64,000 bases of DNA from NCBI GenBank assembly GCA_026545765.1, contig CM048839.1, positions 47,662,677 through 47,726,676 on the forward strand. Direction: 5' to 3'. Positions 45,801-56,293 of this stretch are shown here, in pieces (the stretch's first letter is position 1; each line of letters begins with the position of its first letter). The notes under the pieces are model-generated. The model had not been told where the DNA came from. It did no database searches and saw only the letters and a program-made list of their open reading frames with translations. Position numbers and translations under genes: made by a program. Source of the DNA: Plantago major. Its lineage: Eukaryota > Streptophyta > Magnoliopsida > Lamiales > Plantaginaceae.

Positions 45801-47005
45801 TACTAATCACCTTTCTGAGCTAAGATAAGTCATAAGGTTGCTGATCAAAATCTAAACAGATATTCTTAACAAATTTCTAACAAAATTTCTAACAATAGCT
45901 CTCTGGTTTCTCTTGAAATTTCTCCTATCCTTTTTGTCACCTGTCTTGAGCTTGTTCAGAACAGGACAGTCCCGTTTGAAGTGGCCAAGTTTATGACAAT
46001 AGAAACAAATATCGTTTCCGATTTATGTAACCTCAGTACTTGATGCTTTCTGACCAGGTTTATTCAGATAGTTGGTCAATTGCATATTCTTGTACTGGTG
46101 ATAGTTTGGGCCAAGATGCTTTTTTAGCTTCTCTTTGGCTTTTCTTCTCTCAATCTCCTGTCTAACGTATTTGCTCATTTGCTTTACTGCAAGAGCTTCT
46201 TCGTCAGTAGCTTCTTTGGTAATTTTCTTCTCAGAAGTACCTTGCGTTACTAGAGCAACACTTTGAGCTTGCTGATCAGCTATTTGTCCTCTCTGAGAGG
46301 TTTCATAGTTGACGGTGGCTAGATGAGAGAATAATTCCGTTGGAGTGATATTTGGCATCCTTGGTTGAAATAAAAGTACTGAGTATGTTCCTAGTTGTGA
46401 TTTAAGCTCCTTACGATAGTCTTCACCTTTTCGGCGTTAGAATATCTTTCACTTTCACCAAGTGCAGACATTTCACTTATCAACATTGCAAACCGAAAAT
46501 CAAGTTGTTCAAGGGTTTCTGAAGGCCCTTGTTTAAAATTCTAGAATTTTAATTTCAGAACTTCGAACTTGTTTTCCTTGGTTTTCTGAGAACCGGCACA
46601 AATTTGTTCAACTAGTTGCCAGGCCTCTTTCACCGTTTTTGCACACCACAGTTTACACTGTATGTGGTCTGGAGTAGAACGGATAATGATGTTTCGAGCT
46701 TGACCATCCAGTCTATTTCTTTTGAAATCTTCCGATGTCCAGAGATATCTGGGTTTTTCTTCCAAAGCTATCTGACCAGTACTTCTACCACTTGTAGAAG
46801 CTTCTAAAGTGGAGGTTCTTCTGGCAGAATCTTCATCTCTTCCATCAGAGTCATGAGTGACTATCTTTGCTTGCGGAATGACTATAGGGCCATTCTATAT
46901 AACTTCTATCATTTCATCACTGATGGCTTCCAGATGGAGCATCATATTATTCCTCCATTTTTCATAGTTCTCTGGCTTGAGAACTGGAGCGTCGCCTAAA
47001 AACAT
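42860..47005 (-). pseudogene. SIRE-B gag, interrupted by a solo LTR
   Basis: The ATG at 47005 starts MFLGDAPVLKPENYEKW. UBN2-type Gag sequence follows (SEDFKRNRLDGQARNIIIRS), then the zinc-knuckle region near 45950-46020 and an acidic stretch. A long coiled coil (ESECSHLQRLSDTKDAENAF) lies at 44123-43482. The end is basic (APKGPPRNTPRRK). The solo LTR 44286-45894 splits it. Frameshifts occur near 46440, 46540 and 43480, with an in-frame stop near 43215. A coiled-coil extension of Gag is characteristic of Sireviruses. Confidence 0.9.
44286..45894 (-). mobile_element. Solo Sirevirus LTR inside SIRE-B gag
   Basis: A complete inverted LTR of about 1.6 kb (TGTTGGTCC...CTAACA) is flanked by atagt (44281-44285) and atagc (45895-45899), probably a 5-bp duplication with one change. 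The gag sequence continues on both sides. It is more diverged from the other LTRs than they are from each other. The right end carries a repeated '(a)aatttctaaca'. The left end has a G-run (C-run in the LTR sense). Confidence 0.85.
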
Positions 47006-47104
47006 CCTGCAGGATAAAACTTAACAAACAGATCAAGTGCAGGGGTTAAGCAGTTAGTAAGCACTTATCTAGGATCTAGGTTAAGTGCAGAAGGCTTGGG
47101 AACC
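47006..47104 (-). other. SIRE-B leader
   Basis: It lies between the primer site and the gag ATG and is similar to the SIRE-A leader (20720-20812). Confidence 0.8.
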
Positions 47105-47120
47105 TCCTACTCTGATACCA
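47105..47120 (-). promoter_or_regulatory. Primer binding site of SIRE-B
   Basis: The minus-strand TGGTATCAGAGT lies next to the 5' LTR and is complementary to initiator tRNA-Met, with the last base changed. Confidence 0.85.
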
Positions 47121-47122
47121 CT

Positions 47123-48641
47123 TATTGGTCCAGATAACGGCAACGTAAAAGACTAGAAGGGGGGGGGGGGGGTGAATAGTCTTTTCAAACTTTTGTCGAT
47201 AAAGCAGTTTCTCAGAAAGTGGGTAACTTTCTGGTACTTATAATCAGAATAGCGGAAGTCTTTCTGATAAGTGCACGTGCTAAGCAAGCTAGTAAAGTGT
47301 GTAAATTACTTTACAAGTAAGTAAAGGCAGAAAGTAAATGCAAAAAGTAAATAACACAGTAGCTTTATAGTGGTATCTAAAGGTGGCGTAATCCTTCAAC
47401 TAATCCACTTCGGCCTTTCTCAGACCTAGAATCCACTAAGACAGATAATTGAGTTCACCTTACAAATATCTTCTCTCGATTCCTAAATACACTAGGTTCC
47501 CAACCAAGTGTTCCCCCTGAGTTCTTTCCCGGCTTTCCCAGCCAAGTACTTCCTCTACTCAGAATTCCCTGAGTTATTCCCCGGCTTTCCCAGCCAAGTA
47601 CTTCCTCTACTCAGAACCTTTCTTAGAGTTATTCCTTAGTTTCCCAAACTAAGTACTTCCTCTACTCGATGCCTTTTTTGGTGTTGGTTAAGAAGAGTTT
47701 GTCAGATTGGTAGATTAATAACTTCCACAGTTATGTAATACTACCTTCTGGAACAAGAGTCACTTAACACACTTGGACAGTGTGTGGTGATATGTTCTTT
47801 TCTGACCCAAGTCTATGTTCTTCGTTCAGGAGAATGAATATCTTAGCAAGTCGCAACAGTGCTTCAATTCAACTCCTTCACAACAGATATAACTTGTTAA
47901 GGATCAGGACACTTAGAACTTTCGTGCTACTTAGAATCAAGAGCTTGGTCGCAACTGTAAGCTTTGAGTAAGTAGAGAAGGCTTGTATGCTTGAGTGTAG
48001 GATATGAAATTCAGTCGTTCAAGTGTGTGTTCAAACATTCTAAGTGGTTATATTTATAGATGAAAATCAAGCCGTTTGAATTACTATCCGTTAGACTATT
48101 GAGATTCAAACTACAAGCAATCCGTTGATAGTGCTACAAAACTTTTGTCTCTTTGTTCAAAGATAAAGCTTTTGGTCAACGAGTTCTGCAATGGCATTAA
48201 ATGTACTGTACTATCTTTTATCCTGTTGTGCCAACGGAACTATGCACGCTTTCTGAGGCTGTGCACGTTGCTATCAGAAACTCCAAGCCTTTCAGAAACA
48301 AAGGAAAACATTGTTTCTTCCAGAAACATTGTTTTCACTAAGTTATCTTTTGCATATGGTTTCTGAGGCACAATTCGTTAGTCTTTGGTAATCTTGTGCA
48401 GTCTTCATATCTTCAGATAGTTGAGCTCTTTTCTGCTGGATGCCTTCTTCTTGGTCTTCTTTAAAGATATAAAATTACATTCAGAGACCTAACATTCTAT
48501 ACAAGATTTATTGGACTAATCATACTAAGTCTACTTCCTCTTTTACAATGTTCAAATGAACCAAAAGTACTAGATACCTTTCTGAACTTAGGGTAAGTCA
48601 TTATGGTGTACTGATCAAAACTAAACAGATATTTCCTAACA
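47123..48641 (-). repeat. 5' LTR of SIRE-B
   Basis: It is 1519 bp. On the plus strand it starts TATTGGTCC instead of TGTTGGTCC, so one terminal base is mutated. It carries a long G-run at about 47160-47172 and tandem units of about 55 bp at 47514-47670. Confidence 0.93.
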
Positions 48642-49045
48642 GTGTGTCTATTGTTGGATGTCTTTAAGCGACGCTCCAGTTCTCAAGCCAGAGAACTATG
48701 ACAAATGGAAGAACAACATGATGCTTCACCTGGAAGCTATCAATGACGAAATGATCGAAGTGATAAAGAATGGCCCCATAGTCATTCGACAAGAAAAGCA
48801 AGTCATTGAAGTTTCAAATGGTCGAGACAAGGAACCTGCTGACACATATGTTGTTGGTTCCTCCACTTCATTTGGTACAACTACGAGTGGAAGACCAGCT
48901 GGTGAAATTGCCTATGAACCAAAGCCTAGACATATCTGGACATCTGAGGATTCCAAGAGAAATAGGCTAGATGGTCAAGCAAGAAACATCATCATATGTT
49001 CCACTCCAGACCACATACAATGCAAATTGTGGTGTGCAAAAACGG
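48642..49045 (+). pseudogene. SIRE-A gag, 5' part
   Basis: The ATG at 48658 starts MSLSDAPVLKPENYDKWKNN, almost the same as SIRE-E gag. The frame continues with SEDSKRNRLDGQARNII and CKLWCAKT. It is cut at 49045, where unrelated minus-strand copia sequence begins. Nothing further of SIRE-A was identified in the window. Confidence 0.92.
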
Positions 49046-49313
49046 ATTCCCAAAGGGATTTGGCGGCACCATGAATTTCTTCATGCCAACATCTTCAGCA
49101 CTATACTTCTTTTCCAACAATTCCCAAAGGGATTTAGCGGAAGAGATCGTAAAGTAAACAATATACAAAGAATCTGAAAGATAATTCAAAATGTAATTCT
49201 TACAGAGAAAGTCGTTGTGCGACCAAGCATCGAACTCCCTTTGCTTCTTTGAGTTTTCGTCAGCAAGAGCCACCACCTCGTCAAGAGTTGCAGCTGTAGA
49301 GATGTCCCGCAGG
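49046..49313 (-). pseudogene. Fragment of another copia gag
   Basis: The minus-strand frame reads KQREFDAWSHNDFLCKNYIL, NYLSDSLYIVYFT and AKSLWELLEKKYSAEDVG, a UBN2-type Gag of a copia family different from both SIRE and the 9-14.5-kb element. It has no LTR. A word of about 22 bp ('attcccaaagggatttggcg', one mismatch) occurs at both 49048 and about 49119, suggesting a repair-type junction. Confidence 0.75.
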
Positions 49314-50701
49314 TGATGAGACAATATTCTAACGTCTCATTTGGTCCTTTTTAGCGGTCTTTTGTTAGTCTTTGACCTTAGTTTTATAGTGTTTTTGTAC
49401 GTTTTTATGCTTTGGTGCTTTGTTTGTGTTTTGTAGGATTTTTGTGTCCCGAAGGTGAAAATCGGAGTGAAAACTTTGGTTCTAGATCTTTGAATGTAGA
49501 GTAACTGGGCGAAAACGGAAGTGGATTCGGAGTTCGGACGAAGATTTGAGAGCCGTTTTAGCGAAGCTTGCAAAAGTGAAGTTTTGCGGAGCAGTCTAGC
49601 CATTTTCGACATAATGCTCTCATATGATGTCCGATTGACCTGAGCTTAGTGGCCACGGAAAGATAATTTAAAGGGCTACAACGTTTGTTTTGGAAGAATG
49701 GCCAAACTCTGTCTGCAGCAAAAGTTACAGAGGTTTTAAGCTCGCCGCGACGAGATTTTGCGAGAGCAATCTGGGAGCCTAAACAGTGTCTCGCCGGGGC
49801 GAGCTATTTTGCCCGCCGCGGCGAGATTTGCGATAAAATAAAACCTCACAGATTCAACGAAAAAACTCCTTTTTAGGTTAGAATTAGGTCTTCCTTTTGC
49901 CATAACTTCATATACTTGATTTTTTTCATAGAAAAAGAGGCTCCTAGACATTATTCTTGACACTGAAACACATTGGAGCTTGGTTTTTATCTTTGATTGA
50001 AGGATTGATATCCAATTCCCGATTATTATGGTAATTCTCTATTGTTTATCTCTTTACAATTCGTTCTTATTCTTGTTGTCGAATTGTATGAGCTTGCATG
50101 CGATTATCATTCTGTTTTTGTTTAACATGAGCAATATCTTGAATTCTTTGATCCTTGCTTCTATCATGAGTAGCTAAACCATCCCGATTACGGTAGTTAT
50201 GTGATAGTATTGTATATTCGTTTCTAGGGTTTTGGATTCATTCATATAGGTTCGTCTAGTTCAAAATCTTCGTAAAACCTTCAATCCAATAAGCTAGTTC
50301 AAGACTTTCAAATTCGTTTTCGGTTAAGGATTGTGGATTGACAACCCATGATTACTCTAGTTTGAAATATTCAAATAACGATTGGTTGAATTGGATTGAT
50401 TGATTTCTGTACGCCGACCGTGTGACAAATATGAATGATTGCCCTAGAACGAATTAGCATTACTTGATCATTACTATTGTGTTCATCTTCTCTCATTGTT
50501 AAAAATCTTTATTTGCTTTATCTTATTCTAGTTTTTAGAAGCAGCCATCTTACAAATCAATCTATTTTCACAAGTAACTGTTTGCTTTCAAACCGTTGTG
50601 GTAGCTTAATTGGTTCCTTAGCGAACGATCCTGTGGTTGGCATTATCTGTCTACAACAACTTCTTACTACTTGTTTTCTAAGTATTAATTTGAGCACATC
50701 A
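49314..50701 (+). repeat. Athila-like gypsy 5' LTR
   Basis: This 1388-bp region starts TGATGAGAC and ends GAGCACATCA, with 5-bp inverted ends TGATG/CATCA. It is followed by a TGGCGCC primer site and a gag. No second copy is in the window, so the left boundary rests on the ends alone. Confidence 0.7.
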
Positions 50702-50705
50702 AATT

Positions 50706-50723
50706 TGGCGCCGCTGCCGGGGA
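50706..50723 (+). promoter_or_regulatory. Primer binding site of the Athila-like element
   Basis: TGGCGCCGCTGCCGGGGA is nearly complementary to the 3' end of plant tRNA-Asp, as is usual in Athila elements. Confidence 0.85.
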
Positions 50724-50827
50724 ACCAATTCCTACTGTAGCATTTGAGAGTGATTTGTTATTTGTTTATTTTTCAACCTAAAGTTTAGTGCACTAATAGA
50801 AACTAAGAATATTTCGAGGCTTTCGAG

Positions 50828-51626
50828 TTGTGTAGCTTTAACAACAGGTTTGTCAGAAAGGAAATTCCGATGGCTCAGCTTACCTATGGAGCTTACATGC
50901 AGCCTGGTGTGGTTTGGGCTGGTAAAGCAGCAATTGTTCTTTCTAATGAGGCCAAGAATTTTGAACTCAAGGCTCACCACCTCCACAATCTCCCAAAATT
51001 CTGCGAAATGGCAGATGAAGATGTGATAAGGTTCGTCAAGGAATTCGAACTACTGATTTCAGGGATTCCATTGACAGTCGAAGGGGTGACAGTTACTGAC
51101 GAGGAGATAAGGAAGAAGGTATTTCCGATCTGTATGCAGGACAAGGCAAGGAGTTGGCTGTTAAACCAACCTGAGGGTTCTCTGCCGACTTGGGATTCGC
51201 TCTACAGGGCATTCATGAATAAATTCTATCCCCCCAAGAAAACGCAGCAACTTCGTGCCCAGATAATGCAGTTTCAGCAGATGCGTTGATGAGACCTTCT
51301 ATGAAGCTCGGGACCATTTTTTGCGGTTATTGACCCAATGCCCTCACCACAGGATAGACGATATGAGCTTATGCATCTGATTTTATGATGGCCTGGATTG
51401 GGAGTATCAAAACATGGTCGATGTGAACTGTAAAAACTCCACCATGGAAGCGTCAGCTGATAAACTTAATAGTGTCTTCGAGAAGCTAGCAACAGTATCA
51501 CAGCTTAAGGGGGCAAGAAATAAGGCTAGGAGAGTGGCAGCTAGAGCAGTGGAAGAGACTCCTGAGCCGTGTATTACTGAGCTAGAAAAAGAAATCAGAA
51601 GCCATATGGAGAGTGATAGGAATATC
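50828..51626 (+). pseudogene. Athila-like gypsy gag fragment
   Basis: The frame reads MAQLTYGAYMQPGVVWAGKA, then FPICMQDKARSWLLNQPEGS, TWDSLYRAFMNKFYPPKK and LRAQIMQFQQ, the Retrotrans_gag domain. It shifts frame at 51289. A second frame (51414-51632) holds a basic linker. It is cut at 51626 by the SIRE-E LTR. Pol is not in the window. Confidence 0.85.
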
Positions 51627-53057
51627 TGTTAGTATTTTGATCATTCATCACATGTTCTTATCTAAGCTAGAAAGGTGATTAAGTACTCTTGGTTCACTTG
51701 AACATTGTAAAAGAGGAAATCACTGAGTATGATTAGTCTAGTAAATCTTGTATTAGGATTATAGGTCTCTGAGTGTAATTTTTATTTCAAGAAGACCACG
51801 AAGATCAATCCGAGCAATGGAGCTTATCTGAAGATTAGAAGACTGAAGATTGCACAAGATTTATGAAGACATCAAGGTTTAGTCTAACTCAGAAAGACTA
51901 TGTCCTTAATCCTTAATTAAGTGTATTTACCTACATTTGAAATCAGGTTATGGACACATGACATCATGAGTAAGGAGCATGCAAGCCATCAGAAAGGCTC
52001 ATGTATCCGTTGAGACTAAAGGACAATGAACAGTACTATGCATTAAATGCATTGGCAGAATTGCCAAAGAAAGCAAGTCCTCTCTGAAAAATGAGATAGT
52101 GACTTCTGAGTACATAGTTCAAGATATAAACGGATATAATTTGATAGAGAGCACAATGGACATAATTCAATTGCCTCTCAAATTTATCTATATATATCAC
52201 AAACTTAGATGCTGAGAATTACAACTTGAACACCTTAGAACGCTCTATCTTGCAAATTTACCATCAAGCAAAGTATTCTCTCAAGCACTCTACTATCCTT
52301 TCTGAAAGCTTTCTGATTGCTTAAAGAATCACTAGTAGTTCTAAGTTGTCCTGAACCTTAACAAGGGATTGTTATTCGTGAAAGAGTTGAACTATCAGAT
52401 ACCCTTTCTGAAGCTCATTCTCCAGAACGGACATCAATTACTTGGGTCAGTAAAGAGCAGACTGCCATCCACTGAATAAGTGTATTAAGTAGTTTTGTTC
52501 TATTAGGCTCTCTGAAAACATAACTGAAAAGTTATACGAGAAGCCTCTCTGACAAAAACCATATAACCAAACACCAACACGGCGTGGAGTAGAGGAAGTA
52601 CTTGATTTGGGAAATCAGGGAATAACTCCAAGGTTATCTGAGTAGAGGAAGTACTTAGCTCTAGGAGCTGGGGAATAACTCAGGGGGAACATTTGGTTGG
52701 GAACCATTTGTTTAAGAATCTTAGAATAGGATTTTTGTAAGGTGAACTCAATTATCTGTTCTAGTGAATTCTAGGTCTCAGAAAGACCGAAGTGGATTAG
52801 TTGGAGGATTACGCCAGCTCCAGATACCACTATACTTGTTGTGTCATTTACCTCTCTGTATTTACATTTCAGCAAAGCACACACACACACACATACTTAT
52901 TGTTTCTACACTTATCTATCTTAAAGTCTTCCGCGCTCTGAATCTAAGTATCAGAAACCCCCCAGGTTTCTGAGAAATTGTGTTTATCGACAAAAGTTTT
53001 AAAAGACTATTCACCCCCCCCCCCTAGTCTTTTACTTTGCCGTTATCTGGACCAACA
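51627..53057 (+). repeat. 5' LTR of SIRE-E
   Basis: It is 1431 bp, TGTTAG...CCAACA. TATA 'ctatatatat' at about 52188-52197. Tandem 'gaggaagtacttg' units lie at 52585-52700. A C-run at 53014-53026 precedes the end. Confidence 0.92.
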
Positions 53058-53059
53058 AG

Positions 53060-53071
53060 TGGTATCAGAGC
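53060..53071 (+). promoter_or_regulatory. Primer binding site of SIRE-E
   Basis: TGGTATCAGAGC lies two bases after the LTR (initiator tRNA-Met type). Confidence 0.92.
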
Positions 53072-53174
53072 GGGTGGTTCACAAGCCTTCTGCACTGAAC
53101 CTAGATCCCCAGATAGGTGAAGGAACTTTGTCCCTTTCTGAGGACTATATAATTTGTTTGTTAAGTGTGCAGGT

Positions 53175-55685
53175 ATGTCTCTGAGTGATGCACCCATTCT
53201 GAAGCCAGAAAACTACGAGAAATGGAAGAACAACATGATGCTCCATCTGGAGGCCATTAGCGATGAGATGATCCATGTCATCAATGAAGGGCCTATCAAA
53301 ATCAGACAACTGAGACAAGTCACTGAGGTGTCTGATGGAAGAAAAGCCTCAGAAAAGGAAGATGAAAGTGAGGATGCAACTGCTAGTGATAGTGGTCGTA
53401 TTGCTCATGGAAGCATTGTGTATGAAGACAAGCCAAGAGAGCTCTGGACATCTGAAGATGCCAAGAGACACAGATTGGATGGTCAAGCTCGTAATATAAT
53501 TATCAGATCGACACCTGAGCACATACAGTGTAAACTGTGGGGTGCTAAAACGGCGAAAGTTGCCTGGCAACTGATTGAAAAAATCTGTGCCGGAACTGAG
53601 AAAACCAATGAAAACAAGTTCGAAGTACTTAAATTTAAATTTCAAAATTTCAAACAAGGTCCCACTGAAACTCTAGAAGAACTTGATTTCAGGTTTACCA
53701 CTCTGATGAGTGATATGGCTGCACTTGGTGAAAGCAATAGATACTCTCAGTCAGAAAAGATAAAGACAATTGTCAGAAGTCTTAATCACAACTGGGAACA
53801 CACGAAATTCTTTTATTTTAACCAAGGGATGCCAAGTATTACTCCAGTAGAATTCTTCTCTCATCTTGCTACTGTAGACTATGAGACAACTCAGAGAGAA
53901 CAAACAGCTGAAAAGTTGCAAAGTGTTGCTCTAGTTTCTCAAGGTACTTCTGAAAAGAAGGATACCAAAGATGCATCTGAAGAAAATGCTCTTGCATTAA
54001 GACACATGAAGAAATTTGTGAGTCAAGAAATTGAGAGAAGAAAAGCTAAAGAAAAGCTGAAAAAGCATCTTGGCCCAAGTTATCATCAGTACAAAAACAT
54101 ACAAATGAACAACTCTCTGAACACCCCCATTCAGAAAGGTGTTAGTACTGAAAATGCAGAAATAGGAAATGATATTTGCTTCTATTGTCAAAAGCCTGGT
54201 CACTTCAAGAGAGATTGTCCAGCTTTAAATAAGCTCAAGACAGGTGACAAAAAGGACAGAAGAAATTTCAAAAGAAATCAAAGGGCCTTGCTGACTGAAG
54301 AAAGGAAAAAGATTCAAATTTAACTTGATGCTCTAGACATTGAGACAGATTCTGAAGATGAAGATTCAGATGACTCAAACCTACCATCACCAGAATTGAG
54401 TGGAATCACCCACGAAGTAATCGACTTCGGTCTTAAGAAGAAAGAAATGTGTGGAGTTGCTGAGATCACTGGTCCAGACATCTCCAACATTGAAATATGT
54501 CTTATGGCTGATGAGGTAACTAATAATTCACAATTTCTGTACTATGAAAGTGATGATGGAATTGAGGATCTGGAATTAGTCAAAAGTGAATTGGATCGTT
54601 ATGAGAAAGAATTTCTGGAAGCACAATCTAAAACCAGAATTCTAGAGGAAAGCAAAGAAACTCTTGAGAAAGAGGTTTCTGAGCTAGTCGGGATATCTGA
54701 GAGGAAGAACGCTGAAATAACCTTTCTGAAAGCTCAGATATCTGAGAATGAAAATTCTCACAAACTAGCCTTAGACAAACTGAATAAGAAAATGATGGAG
54801 CTACTTTCTGAGAATGAAGAACTTAGAAAGAAAGAGCTATCTTTCCAATCTTATGCAAAGGCTAGTGACACTCTCACTGAGGTTCAATCCTATCTGAGAG
54901 ACCCCTCTGAGAAAGGTGGACTTGGACTTGATGAACAATCAAGTAATTCATCTCCTCTGAAAAAGAGTGATGAAAGGTTGACCTTTGTAAAAAGTCAACA
55001 AAATGGTTCTTCAACCACCTATAGCATTGGTCAGAAAGCTAAGGTATTTGACAAAGGAAAAGGAGTAGCAACCCAGCCTTTGAAAGAACAACAAGTTCAC
55101 AAGAAGCATGTGGAAAAAGTTTCTGAAAAGAAACGCAACCCTCAGATATGCAACCATCCACATTGCTACATTACTAGGAAGGGAAAAATTGCTGGAATAG
55201 GCAAATTCTCTACTATACCATTTTATGAAAATAAAGATGGTGCAGAAACTAGTAAGGCTTCTGAAGAACGCATTCAGAAAGCCAAAGGTGTTCGAAATGG
55301 CATTGGCTATCGTGCTATTGGAAAAGTCCTTCTGCAACAATACAAGGAAGGACAAGAACAATGGTATGAGGCGATATTAGCTTGACAATAGAAGTGGAAA
55401 AATTTTCAAGCCACTGAAAAACTGAATGCCAGAGCTAGAAGGAACTTGGGCAGAAAAGCTAAGTTTACTGAAAAGCAATCCCAAAAACCCAGGATCCAGA
55501 AAGCACCAAGGGGAACATCTAGAAACACCCCAAGAAGGAAAATTGAGATCAAAATTACTGATTTCATTGCATCTCCTTCTGATCAAGCTAGACAGAAACA
55601 AACTCCTAAGAAATTCACTAAAATGTGGATTCCTACCGGAAGAATGTTTAGTCTGAGTGGTTCTATCTCTGAAGCAAGAACCTAA
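53175..55685 (+). pseudogene. SIRE-E gag
   Basis: The ATG at 53175 starts MSLSDAPILKPENYEKWKNN, conserved with SIRE-A and SIRE-B. UBN2 Gag follows, then the knuckle CFYCQKPGHFKRDC (near residue 330). An in-frame TAA (54321-54323) interrupts; SIRE-B has Gln at this codon. A coiled-coil section follows (54560-54860; KELSFQSYAKASDTLTEV is conserved). Two more stops lie at 55383 and 55389. The basic tail is KAPRGTSRNTPRRKIEI. Gag ends at TAA 55683-55685, just before protease. There are no frameshifts, only nonsense changes. Confidence 0.92.
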
Positions 55686-55702
55686 CTCCTGTTTCCTGTT
55701 TT

Positions 55703-56293
55703 GTGCAGAACGCTTCTTGGACTAAGGCTCAATGGCTATTTGATAGTGGATGCGGAAAGCACATGACAGGAGACAAAGCAAATCTGGTCAACTACAAAGC
55801 TTGCAACAATGGACCAAACATCAGATTTGCTGGAGGAGAATTAAATCCCTCTCTGGGATATGGCAACGTCAAATTGGGATCACTAACAATCGCTGATGTA
55901 CTACATGTTAAGGGTTTGAAATACAATCTATTTAGCATGAGCCAGTTTGCAGACAAAGGATTCACGGTTAAATTCAAAGCAAAATACTGCAAACTTATAG
56001 ACAATGAGTCAAAGCAGACAGTCTTGGTTGCTCGGCGGAAAGGTAGTCTTTATGTTGCCGATTGGGCATCTGCCACAACTGAAGAATGTCTCATGGTGAG
56101 TCAATCAGGTCACTGTAAGAGCACCTTGGTTATGGCACAAAAGAATGAGTCACTTGAATTTCAAAACTCTGAACAAACTTGCCAAGAAAGAGTTAGTGGT
56201 TGGCCTTCCCAAAACATCTTTCAGAAAGGATGGTATCTGTTCTGCCTGTCAGATGGGGAAACAATCCAAGATCTCTTTCAAGTCCAAAACTAG
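55703..56293 (+). pseudogene. SIRE-E protease
   Basis: AQWLFDSGCGKHMTGDKANL carries the D-S-G active site, and LHVKGLKYNLFSMSQFADKG follows. One base fewer than in SIRE-B between the gag stop and this domain puts it out of frame with gag. It loses the integrase frame near 56100-56130. Confidence 0.9.

Larger units (their letters stand above)
20813..48641 (-). mobile_element. SIRE-B: Sirevirus on the minus strand, lacking IN/RT/RNase H
   Basis: The LTRs at 20813-22281 and 47123-48641 are flanked by the perfect duplication GTGTG (20808-20812, 48642-48646). From 5' on the minus strand it has: primer site, gag (47005 down to 42860), protease, then directly a spacer and the accessory gene (27884-22638), and the polypurine tract. 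The integrase, RT and RNase H (about 2.9 kb in SIRE-E) are absent. It is interrupted by a gypsy element (28824-42484) and a solo LTR (44286-45894). Removing those leaves about 12.6 kb. Confidence 0.93.
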
